Positions 9,302-20,588 of a DNA stretch of 64,000 nucleotides are shown here, piece after piece. A program made the position numbers and the translations under genes. The stretch spans positions 1-64,000 of the forward strand of contig NW_025955021.1 of assembly GCF_022376445.1 (NCBI RefSeq), read 5' to 3'. The notes below the pieces were generated by a model. That model had not been told where the DNA came from. It saw only the letters and a program-made list of their open reading frames with translations, and did not search any database. How positions within the stretch are numbered: position 1 is the stretch's first letter; each line of letters begins with the position of its first letter. Source of the stretch: Fomitopsis serialis. Taxonomy: Eukaryota; Basidiomycota; Agaricomycetes; Polyporales; Fomitopsidaceae.

Positions 9302-11539
9302 CTAGTCTTCGTCCATACCTGTACTACTAGTGCCTTCGCTGGCCGACTCGGAACTCTCGCCTGCCTCTTCTTCAAGTTCGTCAAGCACCCGAGTGAGAAT
9401 CGATACTGCGCGACACCAAGTCTCTGCGCGAGGAAGCCACAATGCATGTGGTAGCTCAACGCGCAGGGACTGTTTGCGCTTTCCGATGGCAAGGTCTTCA
9501 TATGTAGGGTAGCCATCATCGTCCCACTCGTCATTGCGGATATTCAGGTTGCGAGGAAGATAATTGAGGTCAGAGATCTCCTGCAAAGCAGCCCAAAATG
9601 CATCTTCCTTGTCCTGATTGCGAAACGGGTTTGCGTGCCGCGCGACTTTGACAGCAGCATGGCGGATATTTGACTCCTGGTCAGCGATGATTCGGGTGAC
9701 TAACTCATCATCCTCTGACTCGTAATCTTCATCACCCTGGTCCTCGTCACTGCTCTCCTCATCTTCATGAGCGCTCTCGTATTCTTCCCCTGCAACCCAT
9801 GCACCACTGGCATCAACTTCATCGCCTTCATCGCCATCACCGCCATCGGGGACATCCTCTGCTTCGCCATCGGAATGATCTTCCATTGGCTCATCTTCAT
9901 CGTCTGTGTCCGCCGAATGCCCTGCGCCCGTCTGGCCGAGCCTGCGCCGCTTCGGGGTGCCGACCACACCATAGTACTCAGTGAGGTCATTCACATCGTC
10001 GTTTTGGTACTTGTCTTCGTATGTGCCGACAGTCACTCGTGCCAAGTGGCGCATATCCTGGGCAGTGAAACATCAGAATAACCTCTGCAAATTCTAAGAA
10101 AGGAACTACCGATGGTGTTTGATTATGATGTTTCCCGGACACAGCATGTGTATTCCAGTGCTTGACCCAATTGTCTGCATCATCATTGATGTCATCAAGG
10201 AACAGCTTCTGCACAAGCCATAAATGTGCTGGATTTGAAGCATCAAGAGCATGGCGAGTTTCAAGGCGAGTAAAGAAAACCCGCCAGTGCCGGACAAAGC
10301 CTTCGCCAACATCGACCCATGTCCGCTCGATCTTCTGGTTCCTCATCGAGCTACAGGTCGTCTCAGTAACAGTGATGCTCTCATTAGAAAGTGGACTCGG
10401 ACGTACGACCCAAACATGAATGATGCTCGGTTTGGACCCCGCACCATGATCATGTATGCTGATACCAAGATGTTCTCGCCACCGCGATCGCCTCGGACCC
10501 GGAGTGGCAAGCCATGAGTCTTAGTGGCCCTCACAAAACCACGAAGCACTGTTGACGGCAAGTTGTTGTTTGCAGCTCGCATCCACACAACCTGGAGGTG
10601 CACATGGTCAGTGAATGCCAACTGAATGGGAGCAGCAGTCGCACGAAATCATCCCAGCCATCAACACCTCCATGAATGACAATGCCCCATCGAATCAATT
10701 TGTGGTGGCCGTCAATGTGCCACAGGTGATTAGGCCGAGGAACAGTGTAAACGCGGCGCCGAACAGTCTTGTTGCGGCGGAGGGCTGCACCGATAGCATC
10801 CACTCGTTTTATCGAGTCAGAGATGCGAAGCCTCTGAACTCGCAGCCAGTTCGCTCGGAAGAAGGAATGAACATGGCAAATTCCAGCGTTAGGTCGCTCG
10901 ATTTTGAAAGCTCGGATCAAGTGGTCTATCTCCTCATCAAGAAGAGGAGTATACACTACCGAGATGTTGTAGGTAGCCATACAGCGAGTGACTGTGGACC
11001 GGTGAACCCCAAGTGCATCAGCAGCTTGCTGAATTGAGATCTTGCGATACGGAGCGAACGTCTCTTGCAGCCACGCTTTGCTAATCACCTTCCTTGGGCG
11101 ACCAGGCTTGCGCGAGTGTTCGACAGTGACCGGGTTGAGCATGACAACATCGCGATGCTCCCTGTGTCATTCATGTCAGCAAGACTGCTATACATGTGGT
11201 ACAGCCAGTAAAGATCAGCCCATACCGCTCAGTATTGGCCTCAATCGCTAGTTGAAGGCTCGCTCTCATCCTGCCAATCTGACCACATACATCTTCAACC
11301 CAGTCCCGAACCCCTTCTTTCAGAAGCTCTCGTGCTACCTCCTTGACCAAAGGGACAACTTGGCTCTCCAAGCGGTCCACACAGATGCCCAAGCGGACAT
11401 GGTCACCTTCCTCCTGGCGAAGCAGTGTCGTAATGTGGTCGCAGAGGTTAGAGATTTGAGGATGAGCAGCATGGACATTGTTCGACCATACCCTCTGACC
11501 ACTAGCTGGGTTCACTGGGAGCTGAGGGATGGTAGCCAT
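9302..11539 (-). CDS. Integrase-core (DDE, rve-like) protein, intact, 669 residues
   Basis: Five exons join without any frame conflict: 11539-11226, 11161-10645, 10591-10410, 10350-10110 and 10057-9302. All introns (51-64 nt) are GT-AG, and the exons total exactly 670 codons including the stop. After an N-terminal helical region comes KPGRPRK followed by a helix-turn-helix (SIQQAADALGVHRSTVTRC, about residues 140-160), then an integrase core. Candidate catalytic acids are D in HLWHIDGHHK, D in RVRGDRGGEN and E in NQKIERTWV, the spacing expected of a DDE/RNase H-fold recombinase. The C-terminal third is a long Asp/Glu-rich segment and a short conserved-looking tail. Such proteins are frequent in Agaricomycetes and behave like a transposon-derived family. 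No terminal repeats were found beside this copy. Confidence 0.85.
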
Positions 11540-12014
11540 ACCAGCGACGCGAGGCAGACAATCAGATGTGCGCGAACCAGCGCCAGTTGTTTGCGCGTGT
11601 TATCAGCATTCTCGTCGCAAGGCCCCCAGTCAATTGTGAGATGCTATTAGGACCAGCATGTGGTGGGAGGGATCGTGCTAACTACGCGACGAAACCATGT
11701 GGAGCACTAGCAGACCGCAGTGTTCAACTTACCACACTTGGACCATTGCCGATGCCGGACGAGGTGCTAGAGTTTGGCATCCCGCGACCGCGCTTCTCCA
11801 TAAGTTGCGATGCTCGGGAACAACTCTTGCCTGCGCAGTCGGCGTGAACATGAATGCTGGTCTCACTGCTGTGCGGATGCCGCCTGCGTACCTTGGCATC
11901 TGCAAGGATGGTTCATTCTTCCAGGACGAGCTGCAGGCACATACACCGTCTGCCTGAACGATGAGAGAAGTGAAAGGCAAAGGGCGAACGCGACGTACGC
12001 ACACAACGAGCTTC
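11540..12014. other. Unassigned stretch upstream of the integrase-core gene
   Basis: It would contain the promoter of the minus-strand integrase gene. Short open frames on both strands show no family resemblance. Confidence 0.35.
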
Positions 12015-12625
12015 TTACCAGCCTCGCCCATCGCCCGCCCAGACGACCTTGAGGCTGCGCTTCGTCTCAAGCTCGACGATGCTCACGTCGAGCTTCTCGT
12101 AGAGGATTACCGTCGTCGCCTGCGGGCTGACGTAGATTGTCGGCGAGATGATCTCTGCGGCGGTCTGGTTCGGGGACCGCTTGAGGATCGACTTGGGCGT
12201 GCCGTTCGTCGCGTGCGCCGTCGTGAACCGCAGCTTGAATGGGTCGTGCCGTAGGTGCTCGCCCGCTTTCGCGGACATGTACCCCCGGATGATCAGTAAT
12301 GCAACTCGGCCAGACGGACAAGGTCACTTACGGCATCGTAGGTTTACTTCTTGCTGAGGATGAGGTTGAACTCCGGATGATCATGAACGGGCTCTTCGAA
12401 CTTCGGCCGGAAGAGAACCATGACCCTGTTCTGCAGGAAGTCGTAGTACTGCATCGGGTTCGAGTAAAGTCCATACCTCATAGACCTTCGCAGGCGTCCC
12501 CGGCGTCCATCGCATCCGCTCGTGGACCATCGGCACAAGGTTGCTGACCTTGCTGGCCCGCTGCACATGTATATTGCCGGCACCATACAGTGTCTGCTTG
12601 GACGTGTCGAAGTGCTTGAAGAAGA
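12015..12625 (-). pseudogene. Fragment of a USP7/UBP15-type ubiquitin hydrolase (C-terminal domains)
   Basis: In order, the minus strand encodes MIFFKHFDTSKQTLYGAG, then VSNLVPMVHERMRWTPGTPAKVYE, then YYDFLQNRVMVLFRPKFEEP with HPEFNLILSKK, and finally AGEHLRHDPFKLRFTTAHA and ATTVILYEKLDVSIVELETK. These match the C-terminal ubiquitin-like modules of USP7/Ubp15 deubiquitinases (nuclear/cytosolic cysteine proteases of about 1,100 residues). Frames change between pieces and the catalytic USP core is missing. The part near 12280-12360 looks like a retained intron, which argues for genomic rather than cDNA-derived copying. Confidence 0.75.
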
Positions 12626-15600
12626 TCATAATAGAGCCTGGAGGGACGTCGGACTAGCGGCATCTTCAGTCATCGATGTGTACGAAACAGGAAGGTACAC
12701 ACCTTGGTGGGAGTACGAGATCGTTCTCATTGAGAACCAACTCCGTACGTGCTTGCTCAATGTGTTCCCGTGGTTCGCCTTCACGCGCATTGAGCACCAC
12801 GAGGTGCCCACTGTAGGACCGATATACGATCGCCACCGCGGACCTGGTCCTCGAGCTGATTCGTGAGCTGGGAGTTGTTGTGGTTGGCGCAGAACACGTA
12901 CCACGATTGCGCCTCCTCCAGCGTCTCCTGCCCACCGGTACCTGCTCACTGGGCTGTTGCTTGTCGGAAGAGTCGTCGCAGGCGACGAGTCTCGCCTACC
13001 GGGCTCTTGTGCACCGGACGAGACCGCGCTCGTGGCCTTGGCTTGCAGTTGTGGGGCACTTGCTGAGTGAGCTCGTGAGCTCCTTGTCCAGCCCGCATAC
13101 CATCTCTCGCCCCTCGCCCCTCGCCAGAGTGTAGGTCGTCGGACTCGACCTGGGTCACCCATTCCGAGCCGAGGGCGACGTCGTGCGATATCGAGGTGTA
13201 TTGGCTCACTGAGTATCAGAGCTCCTCGATTGAATGTACCGGCCCGGATCGAGCAATGCACGAGGACGGGAAATATCAGTGCGGAGCTCGGAGACACGAT
13301 GGAGCTGCGGAGGAGGGCAGTAACGCGCGGCGGAGTGAACACGAACGCGAGGGGAAGGCAAAGAGGAAGAGGAGCGCAGTGCAAAGATGGCTCATTCGTG
13401 ATCGTGGCGAGCCACTTGGCCGAGATACATAAGCGCCTGCCAATACTGCCTCCCACCGAAACTCAAGTCGTTTATCCTCGTTGAATCATCACACCCACCA
13501 GCAGCAGAAAATGTGAGTATGATACACTGATAATATTGTACCTCAGAAAACTTTCAGATTAGCAGAGGTCGCCCAACTGACCGAGAAAATCCATTGGCCA
13601 GGGCGGGCATCGCGCGCACCTCGGCCGCGGCGTGGTCTCCTTTACTGCTCTGCGATTTTCTGCTGCTACTGCTACGCGTCTATCTACTAAGTCTGCGCGC
13701 CATTGCCTGCCATCTCCGCGAGATGGTGCACCTCCACGTCCGCCGCGCTCGAGGCGTCGGACGCAGCCCACAAAGAACGGCCTGGGATTCTGAATCAGGG
13801 AGCGAGCGACCCGGCCCGAGTAGCTGATGCTGCCCGCCCCGCCGGCATCGAACACGGTCGCATACGCCCACTACGCCGCACTCGCGCATTTCTTTCGTGA
13901 TCGCGGCCACGTCGACTCTGGTGGCAGGCTCCGCGGACTCGGCGAGGTGAGACGGGACGACGGAGCGACCACTGGGCGCGCAGAGAGATCGCGCAGCGCA
14001 GCCTTCGTCTGGAAGGCCGCCGGCGCAGTCATCTTGGTGGGTCGCAGACTGGGTGAGACACTGCGAGGTCGAGGGTACGGTGGGCAAGCGCGGAAAAGCG
14101 GAAGATAGGCGTGTAGGGTCCGTTGAAGGCGAGCAGGGGCGCCGTGAGAGCGCAGGGCCGCCCGGAGAGTCCTGCGTCCGGTGCGCGCTGAACGGGCAGA
14201 TGCGAGTGCGCGTCGGACGAGGGCGCATGACTCGAAGGCTGATGTGCGGAGCGCGGGCGCGGAGAGCCAGAGGGCAGAAGTGGAAGCGCATCGAGTGCGG
14301 GGGTGCGCAAGATACGGACGTGCAGGAGAGGGAGGCGTAGTGCAAGGCAGAGGAGAGAAGGGTGGCGAGGTCTCACGGGCGGGCGCACTCACTTGAGTCC
14401 TCTCGGCTCTTGTGCGCAAGCTCCACTTTCCTTGGTTACTTCGGTGTAAGAGGCACGAGAGCAGAGATAGATGGGGAAGTGCATAGTGACCATTGAACAC
14501 GACCGGCGGGAGCCGTGTGTCTTCCCCTCATGACCCATATGCTTCCGCGCGAGGAGCTGCATACTCCCGGTCTCAGGCAGCAGTCGTCGATGACTTGAGG
14601 CTGAAAATTGTATTGCGAGATATTGAATAGCCATTTGGCAGCGCGAAGACGACCACGAACCTAAACCATGCGCGACCAAACCCATCAAGATGTTTTGGCT
14701 TTCATCTTCCGGCAGCATGCGCATCGCTCTCATGCCGGGTACCCGCTCCTTCGTCCGCACTTCGGCCTTGAACCACGTCTCCTTCCTCCATTGGCTCGCG
14801 GCGCATCGCCTGCACCTCCTTCCATATCAGTGTCCATCGCGAAGTCGCCGTGGCCATGTCCGCCCTAAGGCCCGGTTGCTTTGAAGAGAGATCCGCTCTC
14901 TCGCAAAGAGGCGTAGTCGAAGTCTCTGGTGCGATAGGTGTAGTATCATTGCGCGATAGTCTGCCGAGAAGCGACGATTCTGTGCACCTCATCAGGTCAG
15001 GCCGTCAACGCGAACTATTGCCGCACGCCCAGAGGCTTCGTCCGGAAGTAGTCTACCAGCTACCGGTGATTCCTCTGCGATCGGGGTAGACGACGAATAC
15101 GGGCAGGCTTGGACGTCTTCACCGGTTCCTCTGATGCTTGAGGAGCCTGTGCAGTATGCAACAGGCATGCACAATCCGGGTGAATCTTGGTTGCGCTATT
15201 GGCGGGGAGACCTCGCGGGAAGGTTCGGCGCCTGGGCGATCCCAGGCAGGCATGCCATCTTCGCGGACGCCACGATAGTCGGAGTGCCGAGTTGGTTCAA
15301 TGTAGACATCACGATTGGCGGGTCGAGGAGGAAGCAGCGCACGCGGCGGAGCTAGGGAAGCGTGGTGGTCATTGTACGGTGGTCCAAGTCGATCTTCGAG
15401 ACTAAGTCGTCGACCGCGGGGCCGAACATCCACGGGTTCCTTGCGACCGCCAGGGAGATCAGAGGGCCCGAAGTCAGACTGCCGACCTGGTCCAACTGAA
15501 CCTGGCCCAGTAGCAGATCGAGCGGAATCGCGGACGGTGTCCTTGTCTCCTCGAGTGTTATGATTCCACTGTGTCTCCTCCAGCGCCACGAGCAGCGCGT

Positions 15601-15825
15601 CTTATGCGGACCAGAACTCGCCCGGCGTACACGCTAAGCCGCTGGTTTGTACCGCCGTGCCGAGTGGCAACTCCTCATCGTGGTCCTTCACCATGATCTC
15701 GCCGCGCGCACCTCGAACTTCTTCCGAGCAAGCCAGATGTTCATCCTCAGTGCCGCAGTCTGCAAACATCCATGAACACCGCACTCCATCATGCATTCTC
15801 CGAGACCCACGCACCTATTGTCGGG
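12626..15825. other. Decayed DNA with coding-like tracts, mainly minus strand
   Basis: Several minus-strand tracts read like pieces of genes without a clear identity. One is near 12935-12800 (WYVFCANHNNSQLTNQLED). Another is an Arg/Pro-rich tract at 15119-15589 (for example GRRLSLEDRLGPP and DVYIEPTRHSDYRGV). There is also a polar tract at 14389-14992. None has a complete frame, a start or consistent splicing. The region 13870-14400 is GC-rich with long meaningless Arg/Ala frames. I treat all this as gene debris of unknown origin. Confidence 0.35.
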
Positions 15826-16690
15826 TCATGCGCCGCGATGAGCACGTACACGTTCTTCGTGAGCTCGTCGAGCACCACCGTGAACTCGTCCAGCTCCATC
15901 TCGAGTGGGTGGAACTACTCGCGCACGTGCGAGCGCGCGTGCTTGAGAAAACATCTTGATCAGCTCGGACGTGCGCTCGTAGCGCGCCGGCAAAAGCCGG
16001 TGTGCGTCCGCGTCTGCCTCGAGCTCGGACTCCCGTGCAGGGAGTGAGCTCTGCGAGGTTGGCGTGAGCAGGCCGTTCGTTGTGGCGTGCGAGGAGGATG
16101 GGGAGGAGAGCACGGGGGAGCTTACGAGCGGCGCTTAGGGAGGAGGAGAGGAGGTCGCGATAATGAGGAAGGTGGTACGCTCAAAGGGGATCACTTCGGT
16201 TGCGCTGCAGGCGTGCGCGAGGGTGGTGAGGTGCTTGGAGAGGACGACAGCATTTAGAATCAAGGTTGGACTATCCGGGACCGCGCCTAAAGCTTCGCGT
16301 GAGGAGAGTATGAGTAGAGGCTGAGGGAGTGGCGCACCTTGTACAGGCTCTCGTCGTATAATTCGTCCCGAACACGGTCATAGACACGCTCCCACTTGCC
16401 TGTTGAAGCTCAAGTGCCTTCCTCTCGAGGGTCTGCGCACGCGAGCCGCTGGCGAGTTCCATCTTGTGCACAAGGAGGAAGACGGCGGCGTCGGGGCTGT
16501 ACTGCTGGAGCGCGGCGAGCCAGTCGCGGTAGTACTGGAGGTCCAGGCTTGGGCATGTTGCGCCACTCGACCCTAGAAGACGTAGATCATGACGCCGACG
16601 TGCTGGAAGATGGTGGACGCCTGCAGCGCGAGGTAGGTGTCCATGAGCGCATCCTTTCGATGCACGCGGTGGCGCGCTGAACTCGGCGCC
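15826..16690 (-). pseudogene. Fragment of the Rag GTPase Gtr1/RagA
   Basis: The minus strand reads AFMDTYLALQASTIFQHVGVMIYVF at 16665-16572. One frame over follows YYRDWLAALQQYSPDAAVFLLVHKMELASGSRAQTLERK to 16420, then SGSVSMTVFGT. At 15960-15830 come FSQARSHVREW..., a DELTKNVYVLIAAHDPTI segment and a decayed tail. This is the G-domain 3' part and the roadblock-fold C-terminus of Gtr1 (vacuolar/lysosomal TORC1 regulator; the family has NxxD-like HKMD where this copy has HKME). The P-loop half is absent or unrecognisable upstream. Frame shifts show it is not functional. Confidence 0.78.
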
Positions 16691-17799
16691 GCGTATTTGT
16701 ACGACCTTGAGTGGTGAGGCAGAGGTGTCTGGGCGACTACTGGGTGCGCGGGGAGTCCGCACATCCCAGTCTTCGTCCGCCAGACAGCTGCTTGTGGGGC
16801 CAGTTCCGGTCGAGGGCGCGTAGGACGAGGATAGGGGTGCGTAGCTCGAGGGTTGACGTGCAGAGCACGGACGTGAAGGAGCAGATGCAGGTGGCGGATA
16901 TGGAGGCGGGTCGAGTGAGGAAGGATGCGCGGAACACGGTCGTGGAGGAGAGGGAGGTTGAGGGCGAGTGGCTTCGGTACTCACTGGAGTAGGTCCGATC
17001 CTTCTCCCGCTTGGCGTTGTGCGGCCGCTCGACCTCGAACTCCGGAGCCGCGGGGACGGCAAGTTTACCAGGCGCGCGGCGATTCCGCACAGCCCGATGT
17101 TGTTCTTGAATGCGAGGGCAGGCGATCCGAGAGCGGACGGAGACTTGGCAAGTGGGCGTGACTTGGGATTCGAGGGGCGCAAGCGCGTTGAACGGGGCTC
17201 CTGTGCCCGACGCGCGTGCTGAGTGTGCTGAAGGGCGAGCGAGTGGACGGGTGGCAGTGGACGGGTGGCAGTGGACGGGTGTCGAGGCGGTGGCCGCGTC
17301 GAACGAGATCGGGGCGCATTGGGCGGGAACGCGGAACGTGGACGTGGAGAGGACAAGTTCGGGAGCGCGCAACTTGGAGGCCAGGGTGAGGAGGGTGGTG
17401 GGTGATGGACCATAACACTCACCGGAGTCGTGCAGACTCTCCTCTCCTCTCTGCAGATCTCCCTACACCTCTCCTCGCCGTGTACCGTCCTTGCGCTAGT
17501 TGGGGCGTCCTCGGGGTGCCTTGAAGCTCGCGTCGACGCAGCCCGCGACTCAGCGAACCTGCCCTCAAGTCCGCGCATTCGCACGTTCCATGAGCTCGCC
17601 GGGGATTGTGCTGGTCGAAGGCGGCGGGGTGGCGAGGTGGCGATGCGGAGGGGCAAGGAGGGCGCCGGCGTTGAACGCGCGATGAACCACCAGATCTGAG
17701 ATCGCGGTCCAATAAGCGCGCAGCCGCTGGCTGCGACTCCCCTTCCAGTCTCTTGCAGCTCGCGACCGCGACCGCCCATTCCGTGCCCGCTCAGTTGCA
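16691..17799. other. GC-rich debris upstream of the Gtr1 fragment
   Basis: A long minus-strand frame (16271-17800) crosses this area but is a composition artefact: Pro/Arg/Ser-rich with no domain outside the Gtr1 piece. It includes a small tandem repeat at 17240-17284. No gene is supported. Confidence 0.4.
17240..17284. repeat. Short tandem repeat, about 15 bp x 3
   Basis: Three head-to-tail copies of a unit close to AGTGGACGGGTGGC are visible, the last one slightly diverged. It lies in GC-rich non-coding DNA. Confidence 0.7.
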
Positions 17800-19464
17800 A
17801 TGGGGAAGAGAGCCGAAAAGTTTGTGCGGGCTAAGGCCTTTACTTCCATTGTCACCTCTATAGTTGGTGATGAGCACGCTCTCGCTCTAATTCCCCGAAC
17901 CTGCGATCCTCGGCCTCGGGGCGAATTCACCGCTCTACTTGAGCAGCTCGCATCTCGCCTGCCCAGTCCGACATACTTGCCCAAGGACCTCTTCTCAGGG
18001 TTTTGCACCTGGGCCAACGATCCAAACCGCGACCTCCCTGGCGCTCTGCGAACTGCGATACAAGCTCGCAACCGAGCTGTTCAGTGCCGCCGAACAACGA
18101 TCCGCCTCTTCGTGCAGGCACTCAGTGGGATCAAGCCCCTTGATGAGCCTCTCAAGGCATATTGGCTGAACAAGAACGCGAACTCTGTTCGCGTGAAGGC
18201 TCTCGAGGCATCGGAGGTCTACCCCGAGTTCGACACCTGGGTTGCGGAATCCCTGCAGATCCGCGTCTGCTGGACCCGCGCCATCGAGGAGGGCAAACAG
18301 GCTGATCGCCGCCACAAGAGGCACCCGATTGAGCGGGAAGAAGCCGAAAGGCTAGCGTATGAAGTTCGTGAAAACGAGAATGTCGTTTTTCGAGACATCG
18401 ACACAGGCGAGATCATCATGATCGTGCTTCGCAACTTCTGCCGCGATGCTCTCGTGGTGGAGGGGGTGAATGCTACTATGGAGTTGGCATTGGCTATGCG
18501 GAAGTCGGTCAGGGTGAGTAATATTACCAGTGTATTCAGTTTGTTCTGCTAACAAGTACCCCACAGTTGGAGGATCCGGGGAAGATTGTCAACTTGGGGT
18601 ATACAGCAGGTGCTCGCAACCACCCTCTTTTCGACTGGACCAAAAACCTGAAGTCGAAGAAGCACGATCCGGATGACTTGAAGGACATCAACTTCGAGAT
18701 CTCCTCGGTTTTTGCCCTATTTTGGGCTCTGCTGCGAGTCCACCTCCCGCAGGAGGTCCTTCGGGGCTTCGAGGATTACCTCGCAGACAATGATATGTGC
18801 CGGATGGATGCCGATGAGAAGCGGGGCAATGTTGAAGGCGAGTACGTGGTTCAGTGGGGTGACCAGCGAGTCGAGTTTGGAGGCGTCGAGCTCGCGCCAC
18901 CGGCTGGCGTTGCTGGATCATGATGCAACTACGCCAGGTATGTTTAACTGTTCCTCTGGACTACAATTTCTGACAGCACGATGTAGAGCCATCCATAATG
19001 AGAAACAGCCCCAGAAATGGGCTTTCTCGTGGACGACAAAGCGCGACCCCCAAATGAAGCGCGGGGGCCAGTTCTACCTGGCGAAATACGGTATCAAGGT
19101 CCGCCAGGCAGCAAACACCATGGTTGCCTGGCAGCCTGAGCATGCCCATGGTACGAGTCTCCTCCCGGGAGGGCTGCCACGGCGCGAACTCCGTGAAAGC
19201 TCTGAAGCTCCGATCCTCCAAGCAGGCCTAGCCTTCGTCACAAGCACGTGCCTTGCAAGTACATGGAAGTCGTACCTCAAGCACAAAGATGCGGAGCGCG
19301 CAAAGGCAGAGTATATGCAGAGTGCAGAGGATGATGTTGCAGCTGCTAACGCTGAGAGGGATATGCTCGCGGAGCAGTTGGAGAGTCTGAAGGAGTTGAA
19401 TGACCTTCCTCCTCTTACTGGTGATTATCCATGCTCAGATGATGTCTGCGCTGTATGCTCGTAG
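17800..19464 (+). pseudogene. Unrecognised Agaricomycete-type protein with possible dioxygenase-like fold, in-frame stop
   Basis: ATG at 17800 opens exon 1 to about 18512. An intron (GTGAGTAAT...CCCCACAG) leads to exon 2 at 18567, and a third exon follows an intron ending at about 18984. Exon 2 ends ELAPPAGVAGS, then TGA at 18921-18923, then CNYAR before a GTATGT donor. The frame on both sides of the TGA is the same and continues into AIHNEKQPQKWAFSW..., so a single stop interrupts about 490 codons. Near the C-terminus the order RGGQFYLAKYGIKV - NTMVAWQPEHAHGTS resembles the strands of a double-stranded beta-helix of 2-oxoglutarate/Fe(II) oxygenases (TET/JBP-like sets are known in such fungi). 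The first metal motif is not clear, so this is only a hint. A Glu-rich coil ends the protein. Confidence 0.5.
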
Positions 19465-19522
19465 GCAGGCAGAGAAGATACAAGCATTCTATTGACTTGG
19501 GATCACTACAATGTAGAACTCA

Positions 19523-20588
19523 TTACATTACCCAAATCATACTCGTACAGAGGGCATACAATTTCTCCAGCCCCATGTCATCCTCGTCCTCCTCGAGCAG
19601 GTCGTGAATCGTATTGCGAAGCTCACTGATCGATTTGTTGCACTCACCAATCTCAGCTTCGAGCTGGTGCGCCTCCGCACACGTCTCGTTGTGCTTCTCA
19701 AAGTACCACTGTGGTACCTCGCATTCGCAAAAGCGACAGAGGATCGCGCGGCGTTGATCGGCCACGCGAACGGGAAGAGTGTAGCAGGCTCGTACACCTG
19801 TTGATGTCCAAAGCCTACCTGTGGCGCCTCAGCGGAGCTGGCTCATCACCAACCTCGCCGGACTCGAGGAGGCTGTTCCAAGCACTCCGACTGACCAATG
19901 GGCCTGGCGACCCACATTGTATGCGCCGGTGTACCCTCCTCACGTTCCGTCATGAGCATCTCCGACCACCTGCTGGTACAGGTTATTGTACGACGACTGA
20001 CCGGGTTCAGTGTCAATGACTTCCAGTCTGAATTGCACCTCCACGATGCGTGAATCGTCGTCGAGTAGCCGCCAAGTCACATCGCGGAAGGCGTGCCAGC
20101 TAGCCGGAGCAAGCAACCGCGATATCCGTGTTCCTATGAGGTCCTCCTGGTCCGTTCTGAAGCGAACGATGATCAGCACGTTATCATTCCACCTATGAAG
20201 TTATGCACACACGTACCCGATAACGTCCCACCACTCGACCACTCGAGGCAGACTCGCGATAGCGAGCAGTACCTGGGCATACCAGTGGTGTCCGCGCCAA
20301 TCTGGGTGCTCGTCCCGCGCCTTACCGATGCTCTCTTGGTATTCCCGTGGGAGGGGAGACCGGGAGGGAGACGTGGAACACGAACTTGCACTGGAGCGAG
20401 GCGTGCGGACGAGAATATGCATCGTGCAAGATAATCGTCGGTTCGCTAGGGTTTGCGCACTCCAATCCCGCGCACTCTCGCTTGCGCGGACTGACCACCT
20501 CGGGTGGAGGCGTCGGACTGGTGATGGTTGGGTGATGGAACCCAGCGCAGGACTGGAGGCGCCAGTACTTGGACGCGACATCGGTCAC
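19523..20588 (-). pseudogene. Fragment of a RIM15/Cek1-type protein kinase (N-terminal PAS and zinc region)
   Basis: In order on the minus strand: ANPSEPTIILHDAYSRPHASL (near 20460), WRGHHWYAQVLLAIASLPRVVEWWDV (20310-20230), IIVRFRTDQEDLIGTRISRLLAPASWH with VEVQFRLEV (20175-20020), and CRFCECEVPQWYFEKHNETC with a following coil (19735-19560). This matches the N-terminal PAS-like region and the Cys/His 'C..C...W.F..H...C' motif of Rim15 nutrient-response kinases (AGC-type, about 1,500-2,000 residues). The kinase domain is absent. Frames differ between pieces and the 3' end stops at TAA near 19523 in unrelated residues. It is a truncated copy. Confidence 0.65.

Noticed and set aside
16271..17800. 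A 509-codon minus-strand open frame
   Set aside because: Only its 3' third encodes anything (Gtr1). The rest is Pro/Arg/Ser composition in GC-rich DNA, without start context or splicing.
18921..18923. TGA as a selenocysteine codon
   Set aside because: Fungi of this group are not known to use selenocysteine in general, no SECIS-like structure was seen, and a nonsense mutation is simpler.
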